From assembly GCA_028829895.1 (NCBI GenBank), contig CM054181.1:11676501-11740500 (forward strand): DNA of 64,000 bases, given 5' to 3'. The number at the start of each line of letters is the position of its first letter. The first letter of the stretch is position 1. The notes beneath the pieces were generated by a model. The model saw only the letters and a program-made list of their open reading frames with translations. It ran no database searches and was not told where the DNA came from. Origin of the DNA: Sinotaia quadrata (lineage: Eukaryota > Mollusca > Gastropoda > Architaenioglossa > Viviparidae). A program made the position numbers and the translations under genes. Positions 44,804 to 56,094 of the stretch are shown here, piece after piece.

Positions 44804-45690
44804 GGATGCAAGTTCGACTTTTAAAAGATAAAGATAAATTTGTCAACATTCTCAACTATGATTTCTCTTTATATCCTTCAGACTTCTTATTTCCATCTTC
44901 TTTAGATCTCGTGTTAATATTTAGCCACAAAGGTGGTCACGCACTGGCGTAGCGTTGTTAAATTTTTGGTCTTTTATTTTATTGTTTAATTTCGAAATAT
45001 ATAGAAATTTCTATACCGTCCATTGCACCACAATGAGGATTGTGTCAGTCAGCTCAGTTCAGCGAATTTCAAAGAACGGCTGATTGCATTGATCCACACA
45101 GTAAAGAACCCGAATATTTAAAAAAAAAATGTTTCATCAGACACAATTTATTTCTCGCATGGATTTTATAGCGCAGCACAGCAAAGAAAAATAAAATAAT
45201 AACGAAGGAAACAGTGTTAGGCGCCATTTTCTTACTGACAATCACGTGCACACACTGCAGGGAATCAATGTTGAGCGTTGGTTTTGTGCGCTCTGGGCGA
45301 AAGATCATGCCAGATGATCCAAAACAGCTATGAATGTGCTGATACACCTGACCAGCCCACGAATGTGCATACAAAGTTTCGACAAGATATTCAAAGTTAC
45401 GGACCTGTGGTCTTGCTCAGGTAAGACAAGGTATTCAAAATAATAATAATTTTAAAAAAAAAACAACTATTGCAGCCTAATGGTAAATTGAAGGTGAAAG
45501 AGATATGTAAGTGGATAAACGGCAAGACTGGCAATTAAATGGTTAAAGGGAAAACGTGATCATTACAAAGTGTGAGACAGACGAAAAGTAATTTCGATGG
45601 CTATCTCACGTTACATGAGGTCAATGGGTTGCACAATTAAAAGACACGCTATAAGACAAGCTGCAACCAATCTTTATAGAATCGTCAGAC
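44804..45690. other. No gene recognised
   Basis: Mixed AT-rich sequence. The minus-strand 101-codon frame at 45069-45374 has no motif that I recognise. Confidence 0.4.
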
Positions 45691-45699
45691 CGTCACCCC

Positions 45700-45865
45700 C
45701 CTCCCCCTCCCCCGGTGAGCTGGATGTAAAGCTGGAGAAGATCAAAGCCGAAGATGATAACACGATCAAAAAAGAAAATGATAACACGATCAAAGACTGG
45801 AGAACAACAAAGTCCCTGGTCTTGATCAGATCACCACTGAATTATTGAGACACAGCGAGAGCAGC
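45700..45865 (+). pseudogene. LINE reverse-transcriptase fragment
   Basis: From about 45797 the plus-strand frame reads LENNKVPGLDQITTELLRHS. This is the conserved start of the LINE reverse transcriptase (K-A-P-G-x-D-x-I followed by a helix with ELL). The preceding segment has a 22-bp duplication (GATAACACGATCAAA twice at 45756-45796) that shifts the frame and brings in a stop. After HSESS the sequence no longer matches the domain, so only about 20 codons survive. Family C copy 2 follows within 250 bp and could be part of the same element. That link is inferred. Confidence 0.65.
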
Positions 45866-46089
45866 AGACTGACAATTAAAAGTGTTGTATTAAAGTGGGT
45901 GCCGGCGAAATTAATGTCTCTGGAGGTTGGGAGAGTGTGACAGAGCAGAGTTGTCTGTACCTATTTTTAACTAAATATTATATTAAACAGATATGACCTT
46001 CGCGTACAGTGTGTTTTGTAAGTACCAAAGTTAAAATAGCAACTCTTGAAGAGAATGTGCAAGAACTTGCTGATGTAATCTAAACAATG

Positions 46090-46622
46090 TAGTTTTTATT
46101 ATCCAAATGGTTAAGATTTACAAAGAAAGATACCAACCAATGGCTTGAGATCAAAGCTTACCTACGGAAATAATTCTGTTCTCTAATCACTTTGAATCTG
46201 GTGTGGCTGAAGTTCAGTCACGAAACTCAGCATTTAGCTAAATGGGAAGAAGTAGGTTTTTCTTAGAATTATGAGATTTCTGGAATTTCCAGATTTTCTT
46301 TCTGGTTCCCGGTTTATTGATTTATTAACCACTATGACAGTTATGGGTCAAGGGCAAATTGTCTGACCTCTTTTATTTTCATTCTTTTGATGTTTTTTCA
46401 TCTTTTGTATCATACATTTTATATTGATACAAAACTGCTGAATTATGTGTTAGGACATAAGGCTGTATAAGCCTTGAACTTATTTGAATGTGGCTTCATG
46501 GAAATGTATATGTCAGTAATGTTTTCGTTGTATTTGCAACATGTATATTTGATTGTTGATTTAATAAATTTATTGTTAAATTTATTGCCCTTCTTATGCA
46601 AATTGGTAATCATATGTTGGAG
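46090..46622 (+). repeat. Interspersed repeat family C, copy 2
   Basis: Matches both ends of 25868-27065: TTATCCAAATGG, TTCTCTAATCACTTTGAATC and, at the right, TTCATGGAAATGTATA, AATTTATTGCCCTTCTTATG and CATATGTTGGAGAGA. A (CTAT)n tract starts directly at its right edge. Confidence 0.68.
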
Positions 46623-46623
46623 A

Positions 46624-46649
46624 GATCTATCTATCTATCTATCTATCTA

Positions 46650-46685
<36 letters not shown>

Positions 46686-46806
46686 CCTACCTATCTATCT
46701 ATCTATCTGTCTGTCTCTCTGTCTACCTACCTATCTATCTATATATCTATCTCTCTATCTCTCTGTCTGTCTGTCTGTCTGTCTGTCTACCTATCTATCT
46801 ATCTAT
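46624..46806. repeat. (CTAT)n/(CTGT)n/(CTAC)n compound microsatellite
   Basis: Blocks of CTAT, CTGT and CTAC alternate, with a ~75-bp super-period visible. Tyr-Leu-Ser-Ile frames are artefacts. Confidence 0.97.
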
Positions 46807-46829
46807 TAGTACAGGACTACTGTCCATTG

Positions 46830-47340
46830 TGTCGATGAAAAGTGAGCACATCATAGAAGTACTGTCCATAAAGTCGAATACAAACAATTCCGTATATATC
46901 GGCATTTAATGTCGTACTGTTGAAGTCAAAGTGTTCTCTATTTGTGAAAGACGCACAAGGAAAAAATGTGCCTATTTGTATATCCGTATTGTCCAAGTCA
47001 ATCTGTTTCCTATATATCAGTATAGTTGTCCCCATTTTTCAAGATAGAAAGTTCCATATACATTAACGTACATGTCAGTATTGTCCATGACAAACTGTTC
47101 TCTAATAGCAGCATAAAAGTAGTACCAGGAAAATGTAAGATTATCAGTTCTCTATCTGGTATGTCCAAGATCAGCTTTTCTCTTGGTCAATGATCTCAGT
47201 GTTGCAACCTAAACTGCTAACATGACAGCAATGTCCAAGGAAAATTCTTATCTATGTCTCAAAGCAAAACTGTTCTCTTTATATAAAACAAAACTGTTCT
47301 CTTTATATAAAACAAACTGATTTCCATGCTCAGTGGTGCC
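46830..47340. repeat. Old degenerate ~40-bp array with a 24-bp late expansion
   Basis: The words ACTGTCCA(T/A), CAAACTGTTCTCT and ATATATCAG recur irregularly. At 47262-47320 AACTGTTCTCTTTATATAAA + ACAA is repeated cleanly two to three times. Confidence 0.65.
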
Positions 47341-47561
47341 TCATACTATATATACTGTTTTTCACTGTAAAATTTGTTCTTGACCGCTTTAACCCTTTTA
47401 CTTCTACCTGCGTATACTGAGTTTAATACAGACCGTTACTCTCTAAATAGTATTTGCGGATTAAAATTATTGTTCGTTGTTTTATGTCCGCATTTAATAG
47501 CATTATCTGCCCTTTTTATTGATCAAATGCTATATTTTAATATCGTAATTTCTTTATAATC

Positions 47562-47728
47562 TTGCAATATGTTGCTAATAAAACCTGTTCTCTGAAATGT
47601 ATAAAGATCTGGTGCTTACATTCTTGGAATAAGTAGGTCTATCTTTCTAACGTTGCAATATGTTGCTAATAGAAACTGATCTCTGCATTCTATAAAGATC
47701 CGGTACTTACATTCTAGAAAAAAGATTT
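47562..47728. repeat. 91-bp duplication, ~1.8 copies
   Basis: TTGCAATATGTTGCTAATA and TATAAAGATC.GGT.CTTACA at 47562 and 47653. Confidence 0.93.
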
Positions 47729-49154
47729 TACTTTTTCTCCACATTCCAGTCTACCTATTTTTGTTTCAGGTTGCTTGGGACATTTACACCTCTAACCGAT
47801 TTCCTGTGATCAGAATGACATGAATTGGTTGAATTCCCAGTGCACAACAATTTTCTGGCATAACGCCTTGCTTTTTATGGGCAAAGAATGTCTGCGGTTT
47901 CAATTATATGCAAATGGGATCAATAAATGTATTGTTTTGTTGGATTTATTTTTGTTAACAAATGTCCAGTAGTGCAATTTTTTTTATTATACAAGACTGT
48001 CTGACCTAGTTTTGGATAGTTCTCTTGGGCTATGGCAATTTGCAGGCTTATTTTGTCTGAAAGGCTCCCAGACAAGCGAGCCACACCTTTCGAAAACAAT
48101 GTTAGTCTAGATCTCACCTTACGCATGGTCAATTTAAATAAATAAGGAAATACATATTAAAGGCCATTAATGCATGGCTGATTTAAGGGAATATATTATT
48201 AAAAAAAAACATTAAGCAGGACCGATTTAAATGCTTTGATAAGAGCAGTTAGGGCAAATATGTGATATTACCTGACCATGTACAAGTTTGGTCGATTAAA
48301 TCAAAGTACTGTTATAGTCCAACAGTTAATTAATATTAGCTCAATCTGGATAATTATGGGTTTTCTTTTTGTATTGGTAATTATTTCTGCTGATCTCTTC
48401 ACGTATTACAAATGTTTCTTATAATTTTATTTACAGCTTTCCTTGTAACTTTTTTTTTTATAGCTTATGCTACTAATGTCCTTTCTCACTTTCTAATTGC
48501 CTCTTCTTCTGGAATTCCAATTGCATGCATATTTCAGTGCCCTATTTTTCTATTTCTTTGTTCTTGTTCACTTTCTCATGTTAGATTTACTCACTCCTTC
48601 CAACAAAGGCGTGCTAGTTATCCTTATTAGTTAGATCTTCCCGTAATGGCATTCTTGCTTTCAGTGTCATAATGACGTTTTTAAGCACGTGACAATATTC
48701 CATACGTGAGAAAGTGCACAACAAAGTCTTCATGCAAAATGTTTTATAACACACAAGAAAACGTAAGGAATTATTATGGAAATAATTATGAATTCAAATA
48801 CAAAAGAGGAATGTACAAATGAATTTACAATCAGAACACACATAGCTATAATGGGCTTACTAATGAGCAATTTGAATAAACAATGACATTGAAAGAGACA
48901 GCCATAACAGTGACGACGACCGTGGGATGGACTGAGAGGCAGACGTCGGAGTGAAGACAGAACTCGCACAGCGATGATAGTAAAGTGGGCACGGTAATAT
49001 TTCACCACTCTCGTCATCATTCTCGGGCAGTTGATAAAACGGCTGAGAAAATCCTTGCTGTGTTACTCCATATATCTTCTTTCGGCCTGGGGGCGGGAAA
49101 TATCATTTCGGCAAGATGCCGGAGTGAACACATTTACATTTGGTTCCGGCGACG
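47729..49154. other. ~1.4-kb unique sequence, no gene recognised
   Basis: AT-rich. Frames at 47920-48132 (minus), 48412-48630 (plus) and 48730-49020 (minus) follow base composition and have no recognisable domain. Confidence 0.45.
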
Positions 49155-50247
49155 GGATAAGACAGCTAGTCACATATTGTAGATGTCTTATAGAGGAACG
49201 AATAAGACACATAAATTATTGTAGATGTCTTATTGAGGAACGAATAAGTCACACATTGTAGATGTCTTATTGAGGAAGGAATAAGTCACATATTGTAGAT
49301 GTCTTATTGAGAAACGAATAAGTCACATATTGTAGATGTCTTATTGAGGAACGAATAAGTCACATATTGTAGATGTCTTATTGAGGAACGAATAAGTCAC
49401 ATATTGTAGATGTCTTATTGAGGAACGAACAAGTCACATATTGTAGATGTCTTATTGAGGAACGAATAAGTCACATATTGTAGATGTCACTCAGTTAAGA
49501 ATGAGTTAGCCACGTATTGTGAATGTTATACTGAGGCAAGAATAAATTAGTCATATATTGTAAACGGCATACTGAGGCAAAAATAATTTAGTCATATATT
49601 GTAAACGTCTTACTGAGGCAAGAATAAATTAGTCATATATTGTGAACGTCATACTGAGGCACGGATCAGTTTGTTACACATTGTAAATATCATATTGAGG
49701 TTAGAAAAAGTTAATCACATACTGTAAACGTCATATTGAGGAAAGAACAAATTACTAATGTATTATAGACGCCACATTGTGCAAGACGGATAGGTGTGTA
49801 TTGTAGACCCCACATTGTGCAAGAGGGCGGCTAGTCGTGTATTGTAGACCCCAAATTGTGCAAGAGGAAGGCTAGGCGTGTATTGTAGACCCCACATTGT
49901 GCAAGAGGACGGCTAGGCGTGAAATGTAGACCCCACATTGTGCAAGAGGAAGGCTAGGCGTGTATTGTAGACCCCACATTGTGCAAGACGGTAGGTGTGT
50001 TATGTAGACCCCGCATTGTGCAAGAGGGCGGCTAGTCGTGTATTGTAGACCCCACATTGTGCAAGAGGACGGCTAGTCGTGTATTGTAGACCCCACATTG
50101 TGCAAGAGGACAGCTAGGCGTGTATTGTAGGCCCCACATTGTGCAAGAGGACGGCTAGTCGTGTATTGTAGACCCCACATTATGCAAGAGGACGGCTAGG
50201 CGTGTATTGTAGACCCCACATTGTGCAAGAGGACGGCCAGTCGTGTT
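49155..50247. repeat. 1.1-kb graded minisatellite (37-bp to 41-bp units)
   Basis: 49155-49500 holds about nine 37-bp units ACATATTGTAGATGTCTTAT + TGAGGAACGAATAAGTC. 49500-49770 has diverged 45-52-bp relatives (ATATTGTAAACGTC.TACTGAGG). 49770-50247 holds about twelve 41-bp units GTGTATTGTAGACCCCACAT + TGTGCAAGAGGACGGCTAG(T/G)C. The shared TATTGTAGA core links all three, so it is one array with a monomer transition. Confidence 0.95.
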
Positions 50248-50390
50248 ATTTTATACATCAATACATGAATATATCATAGTAAATTCAACATAACAGTTTT
50301 TAAGCATGTTCACTAGAAACAATGTCATGTGTATAACATATAACAAATAAGCATCATAATTAAGATTTTTAGAAGTAATAGTTTACGAAC

Positions 50391-50800
50391 ATAATACATC
50401 TCTAGTTAAAACGCATGTATGATATATCAATAGCAAAATATTTGTAAGTCCATTCTCTCTCAATCATTCAGTTTACTCAACATCAAGCTAATTGCTGCCT
50501 TTCATGATCAGACTTCTGCCACACCAAATTCAAAGTGATTAGAAAATCAAATTATTTCAGTAGGTACATTTTTATCACAACCATTGGCTGGTCTCGTTCT
50601 AACAACTTACTAATGAAAACTACTTATCCACATAAAACTGATTTAGATTAAATTAGCAAGTTCTAGAACAATCTCCACCTGAATTGTTTACTCCTAAAAT
50701 ATCATCATAAGCAGTGCTGAAGTTCGGGTCACGTTAATATTGGCATAAAGATATAATTATTAAATATAGAAATATGGATGGGCACATTTTCTCTACCACC
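50391..50800 (+). repeat. Interspersed repeat family A, copy 3
   Basis: Same order and orientation as copies 1 and 2: AAGTCCATTCTCTCTCAATC at 50454, CTACTTATCCACATAAAACT at 50620, AAGCAGTGCTGAAGTTCGGG at 50719. It begins about 140 bp past the 41-bp array. Confidence 0.78.
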
Positions 50801-50949
50801 AATACATTCTAAGCCAATAATGTTTAATGAATAACACCTTCTTGGCCCATGAGGAGTAATAAATTATAGGCCACTCGATGATATAGTCATATGGTATATT
50901 TAATAAATAAATTCGTTTAATTGGCTTAAAATTAAACTGATCCTGCACT

Positions 50950-51710
50950 AATATTACTATCACCAATAGAAGTTGAGGGACAGTATATTTCTTTCACAGC
51001 AAAGTTTTAATATGACGTAAACGTTATCAGACTGTATTCGGATTGATAACAGACTAGAGTCAATTAGTGACAATGTTCCTAGGGTAATCCAGTATTAGTA
51101 TCAATATCAGGAAATACAACAATACAATAACAATATTTTTAATACACGTGTATTGTTGAACTGAACTGAACGGAGAAAAAAAATAGTGACAAAAGTTTTC
51201 AGTGAGAGTATAAGGTTAAAATGAGATAAACCTAGGCTGGTCCAGTATTAGTATTACAGGAGATAAGGCAATTGAGACAAAATATTCCGATAAGATAAAA
51301 TGTATTAAAATTAAGTAAGCCTAGAATTACACAGGGCTGGTATCAATATAAGAACATAAAACAATAGAGACAGTGCATATCAATAAAAGAAAATGTTAAA
51401 ATGACTTAAATTTGTAAATCTCTAGTGTTCTTATTAATATTAGATCACGGTCATTGGGTGAAAGTCTTGTTCATCAAGAGGAAAATTATAAATTACTTCA
51501 GATTTAGTGTGATCCAAAACTTCACTGTTAACCATAGAACACTGTCATTGGGTGCCAGTCTAGATAATCAAGAGGAAAGTGATAAATGACTTCAGATGTA
51601 GAGTGATCCAAAATAACAATTTTAAGGGTAGAACAGGGTCAATTAGTGCAATATATTTTAACAATGGCAAAAAATAAATATTATACATTATCAAAGATAA
51701 GGCAATGAGT
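50950..51710. repeat. Ancient ~91-bp array, ~8 copies
   Basis: Diverged versions of TCAATTAGTGACAATATTTC recur at 50972, 51061, 51181, 51269, 51362, 51451, 51545 and 51639. Most intervals are 88-94 bp. Each copy has a TTAAAATGA(C/G)(T/A)TAAA word and a CAGTATTAGTAT-like word in the same phase. The 51451 and 51545 units are the most alike. Confidence 0.75.
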
Positions 51711-51807
51711 ATAATTAATTGGAATGAGAACATATCTATATCGTTGATGTCGTACTTGAGGAATAATGTAAGCATCGAAACTAAGCATGGTGTGATCTGA
51801 CTCTGAA

Positions 51808-51956
51808 TGTCAAGTACATAAAATCTGAGAACCAGTACATAGACGTCGAGATCAGTACATAGAAGTAGAGAAGCGGTACATAGAAGAGAGAAGCAGTTAA
51901 TGGAAGTAGAAAAGCAATGCCAGAGAAGTAGAGAATCAGTTCATTCAAGCAGAGAA
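51808..51956. repeat. ~21-24-bp degenerate minisatellite
   Basis: Six to seven units of AGTACATAGAAGTAGAGAA. with length variation. Confidence 0.88.
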
Positions 51957-52527
51957 AAATGTGAAGACTAAAGAAGGAAGCAATGAATGCAAGGACAACA
52001 AAAAATGTGTTAAACCAAACTGGAATACGGCGGAATACAAAACGCAAACAAAAATAAATAAACATAGAAGCGAATGAAAAATAGAAGCAAATAAAAGCAA
52101 ACTTTCCAAGATCCACAAATAAGAGCCGGGATCGTCTCTCACTTGTAATTAGGCGCACGTATGTAGCCCCTTGCAGTGCTGCGCCATTACACGCTACAGT
52201 GGTGAAAGACAGACAGCGAGAGGTATCGAATTTATGCGTTGTCTTCTTGTTTTCTTTTTCTCCGAACTTGAAAGCATCACGCTTGTAATACCACGGCGTC
52301 TGGTCACGTTGTCAGTAGGGAAAACAATTTGGTACCCTCAGTGCCAAGATCAGAAAGTAAAGGTCAGCTTCTAAATACCCTCTCAGTGGAATGGATCTTA
52401 GCCCTTAGAGACTGTTAGTTAACTTTCATATCCCAAATGAACCCATCCCGAGTGTCATTTTCTTTTCTGACAAGAAGTAAAATTGAAAGACTGCATATCT
52501 GTCTATAGCTGTATGCTTGTCTCTTTG

Positions 52528-52528
<1 letters not shown>
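51957..52528. other. No gene recognised
   Basis: The minus-strand 125-codon frame (51781-52158) is Phe/Leu-rich and overlaps the degenerate array. It resembles membrane protein only by composition. The balanced patch at 52140-52380 has no recognised motif. Confidence 0.35.

Positions 52529-52599
<71 letters not shown>
52529..52599. repeat. (CT)n microsatellite
   Basis: Uninterrupted CT tract of about 35 units. Confidence 0.98.
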
Positions 52600-52602
<3 letters not shown>

Positions 52603-53290
52603 CTATCTGTCTGTCTACTTATCTAACTATCATTGGCATATCTTTAAACTTCTGATATTTAATATTCCTCATAGATCATTTATTAATCTTGATGGTTATC
52701 CCACAGCTGTTCAAATAAATGTTTTGAAATACAAGTTGTAATCGATTGTTATTTTTTTTACTCAAATAAAAAGATATTTTATAACAAAGATTAAATACGT
52801 TTTCATAGAGTGTGCTTGGGACCGAACGCCGTGTAACGATATGTACCCGTCTGAAATGCCTGATATTTCACAAGTCTTTTTTGTTAAAATATTCATCAAC
52901 ACTATAACTGTGAACCCGCTCATTGCAAGGACTGTATACAGCCATGAATCACTCAGATTATTGGAGGTCTGCAAACTGTTGACTATAAAATTAACTTAAG
53001 TTTAATAAATGGCTAAAATCAAAACAGATTCAAGTGCATTAGAGTGATGTTTGTTTAACAGATTCACTTACAGAGATGAACAGTCCAAGACAGGTGTTGA
53101 TTTAACTTAAGTGTTTCTAAAAATAACGTAGGAAAACATTACACCCACGAAATTTCGAGAGCATCATGCGCTCTAGGCAGGATAACGGGATCGGTTGGCA
53201 CTGCTGTAGGTCGCTGACGCTTCTTTGCTGTACATATCTTATTTTAATGCACCTGCCACACTCCTCATTGTAGTGGGGTGATGATGACGA
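52600..53290. other. No gene recognised
   Basis: Unique AT-rich sequence with no motif seen. Confidence 0.4.
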
Positions 53291-53294
53291 ATAT

Positions 53295-53360
53295 GGTCAA
53301 GTGGTTGGTGTTGTTACACTGCCAGTTAGTGTATCATGTGGAGGGTCGAGGACATGTAAA
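53295..53360 (+). mobile_element. tRNA-derived SINE-like head
   Basis: TGGTCAAGTGGTTGG at 53294-53308 is an excellent box A. GAGGGTCGAGGAC at 53341-53353 is a recognisable but mutated box B, about 45 bp downstream, the tRNA-like spacing. A minisatellite begins directly after it at 53373. Confidence 0.45.
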
Positions 53361-53372
53361 TACAATTATCTG

Positions 53373-53872
53373 CTGATTGGTGATGATTCAGTTCTTGATT
53401 TAGCTGATTTCTGTGTTCGTGTTTTAACTGTTTTGGCTGATTGGTGATGATTCATTTCTTGTTTTAGCTGATTTCTGTGTTCGTATTTTAACTGTTTGGT
53501 TGATTTTTGTGTTCTTGTTTCAACTGTTTGAGCGATTTTTGTTTTCTTCTTTTAACTGATTGACTGATTTCTGTGTTCGTGTTTTAACTGTATTGCTGAT
53601 TTCAGCGTTTTTGCTTGGACAGCTAAAATGAATTGTTTATTTTTTTAAATGTTTGAATGATTTCTTTACATTTGATAACCTGTATGGTTAACCTGTATGT
53701 TTGATTTCTGCTTTCCAGCTAGTTATTTAAAATGAATTGTTATTTCTTGTTTTAACTGTTTGAAAAAAATATATCTAATTGTTTTAACTGTAGGTCTAAT
53801 TTCTGCGTTTCTCCTTGGACACCTAAACTGAATTTCTTTTCTTGTTTCTGCTTTTGCAATGATTTCATTGTA
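53373..53872. repeat. 32/64-bp degenerate minisatellite
   Basis: CTGATTGGTGATGATTCA recurs at 53373 and 53437 (64 bp). GCTGATTTCTGTGTTCGTGT + TTTAACTGTTT recurs every 30-40 bp and fades by 53870. Confidence 0.88.
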
Positions 53873-53884
53873 TCTTTACTTGTT

Positions 53885-54345
53885 GTGACTGCTTCACTTA
53901 CGGTTCGACTGCTTGTCTGACTGACCACCTGACAGACTGCTTGACTGATTGTTTGACTGATTACTTGACTGACTTCTTCACTGATTGTTTGACTGACTGC
54001 TTGACTGATTACTTGGCTGACTGCTTAAATGACTCTTGATTCACTAATGTCTGACTGATTACTTGATTGAATGCTTGACTGGCTGTTTGACTGATTACTT
54101 GACTAACTTAGTGTGTGCCTGCTTGTCACATTGTCTGACAGATAGCTTGACTGACTGGTTGACAGATTGTTCGACTGACTGCTTGACTAATTAACTGACA
54201 TACAGCGTGACTGATTCATTACTTGATTGACTGCATGACTGTTTATTTGACTTACAGTTTGTTTGATTGATTGTCTGTCTGCTAGTCTCACAGTTTGACT
54301 GGTTACTTGACTGGTTAATTGACTTACTGATTGACTGAGTTTGTA
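53885..54345. repeat. TGACTG-type short-unit array
   Basis: About 40 repeats of a 12-bp-like phrase, TGACTG(C/A)TTGAC, with TGACTGATTACTTGAC and TTTGACTGAT variants. Confidence 0.92.
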
Positions 54346-54624
54346 ATTTCACTTATTTTTCTATTCATATGTGTTCTTTTCGTATATTCTTACTTTACTG
54401 ATTTTTATCTCCATGATTGTTATCTGTTTACATGTTTTGATTGGTCAGTTAAGTTCGGTTCTTGCTTCGGATGCTTGACAGATGTCCTTTTTTTTTTTTG
54501 TTTCGATGGTGGTTTGAATAATTTGTGCAATGTCTATTAGTTTCTTTAATCTGCGTACGGACAATTCATGATTGATGTCCGTTCAGGACACGTATTGATA
54601 TCCTAGAGTCTTTTAAGAGTGCTT

Positions 54625-54838
54625 GTGTCACTTTGACGTCAGTCGTCTCCAGGATGGTTATATTACAGTGACATCAGTCGTCTCCAGGATGGTTATATTA
54701 CAGTGACATCAGTCGTCTCTAGGATGGTTATATTACAGTGACGTCAGTCTTCTCGACCGTGGTTATATTACAGTGACGTCATCGTCTCGTGTGATTTTAT
54801 ATTTCAGCAACGTCAGTGCCCTCGCGCATTATTTTATT
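54625..54838. repeat. ~35-bp minisatellite bearing CRE-like TGACGTCA
   Basis: CAGTGAC(A/G)TCAGTCGTCTCC + AGGATGGTTATATTA, about six copies. TGACGTCA is intact at 54634, 54739 and 54774 and mutated to TGACATCA in two central units. Confidence 0.95.
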
Positions 54839-54885
54839 ACATTTTAAAAGCAAGATTCCTATCATTACTACATTTTCCTTGCTTA

Positions 54886-55112
54886 TTAACAAAAACACAG
54901 AACAGTTGAATGTTTTCTGTTCATCCGGCATAAAATATAATGTGTTGCAAACTGTTAACTTACTACCATAAACATTGAACTGTTTAATGCTTTCTTTTTA
55001 TCCAACATAAAATACAATGATTTGCAAAATGTGGACTTACTGCCATAAACACGGAACTGTTGGATATTCTTTTGTATCCCATGAAAAATACAATGTTTGG
55101 CAAAATATAAAA
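54886..55112. repeat. ~75-bp degenerate minisatellite, 3 copies
   Basis: GAACTGTT.AATG.TTTCT and CATAAAATACAATG.TTTGCAAA with ACTTACT.CCATAAACA, at about 54901, 54978 and 55051. Confidence 0.92.
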
Positions 55113-55764
55113 AGTTTCTTTCTGTACGTCAGTGCTGATAGTAAACATTTCATCACTGTACTCTCCATATGTGTTTTCTATCTATTTACTTTATTTTGTT
55201 TCTCATTTTTAATGTCCCTCTATTGCTTCTACTATCTCTATGTATCTGTCTATCGCTTTTTCTTTCTTACTTTCTGCTTCTTTCAGTTTCTCTTTCGTTC
55301 ATTTAAAATGTATCATCTTTTTAATTTTAAGAAAAGGCTGTTTGATGTTGATTAGTGGATATATTGTAACGCTTTATTATGAATGATTATGTCGTTGTTA
55401 TGTTTAATTATGTTAAAGGCAGCACACATCAGGAGTTAGAATGAACTGTGCTCTTAGTAGTGGCTGATACTAAACATACTAATGCATTTCAAAATATTAT
55501 TGTAGCATCATCAAGAATGCTTAAAAAGTAAATATATATAATTATAAATTAGAACCACGAAAACGGCAAATGAACCTTAAACTCAACCAAGTTGGTATTT
55601 TTATAAAACACCAACATTAAGATCTTTTGTAGAAAGACAGAAATGACATAACATCATTACTTTTTTAGGTAAGGTAGCTTTTTGTACTCCTCTCTGGTTG
55701 CTTTCTCGAATAGATTTATTATATTTTAGCTCAAGGGATGCGTTTTTCCACTTCATGAGCACAC
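55113..55764. other. No gene recognised
   Basis: The plus-strand 112-codon frame (55017-55355) is very Phe/Tyr/Leu-rich with one hydrophobic stretch. It starts inside the 75-bp array and I read it as a composition effect. Confidence 0.4.
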
Positions 55765-55860
55765 GCGTATCGCTTAGTGGTCATTTGAATGAGGCATAGA
55801 ATGACCACAAAGGGATTTGACTCGAGTTACTACCCCTGGTGCGTGCTATAGTACAGCCCT
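55765..55860 (+). mobile_element. tRNA-derived SINE-like head
   Basis: TATCGCTTAGTGGTCATTTG at 55768-55787 is box A-like. TTGACTCGAGTTAC at 55817-55830 is box B-like, 48 bp further on, followed by CCCCTGG as in a tRNA acceptor. It resembles 34459-34520 in its box A. Confidence 0.5.
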
Positions 55861-55949
55861 GACCTTCACACTGGAAACGGGAAAATATGAGTATCTGAAG
55901 ACTCGTAAAACTTGTGAAAGGAGCACACTCCAGTGAAGTTAGACAGATG

Positions 55950-56008
55950 GTGTGTGTGTGTGTGTGGGGGGCAGTGGTAGTGAAAGGTGTGGCACAGGGG
56001 GGGGGGTG
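55950..56008. repeat. (TG)n with G-runs
   Basis: A short TG tract runs into G6. A G-run of about ten follows at 55997-56006. Several G-runs within 60 bp could allow G-quadruplex formation on the plus strand. Confidence 0.85.
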
Positions 56009-56094
56009 TGTCTCTGATCATCATTTTAACAGAGTCGAGAATATTACTACTATTGACATGAAATGTCAATTTCGTACTGACAGACGTTTTTACG

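Noticed and set aside
49155..49500. CRISPR-like array (37-bp regularly repeated units)
   Set aside because: Repeats are directly head to tail with no unique spacers, no cas-like genes are present, and the context is eukaryotic. It is a minisatellite.
53294..53360. Intact tRNA gene
   Set aside because: Box A is good but box B is mutated and no acceptor-stem pairing could be drawn. SINE-like debris is more likely.
55017..55355. Small membrane protein
   Set aside because: Phe/Tyr/Leu richness follows from T-rich DNA, and the start codon lies inside a minisatellite.
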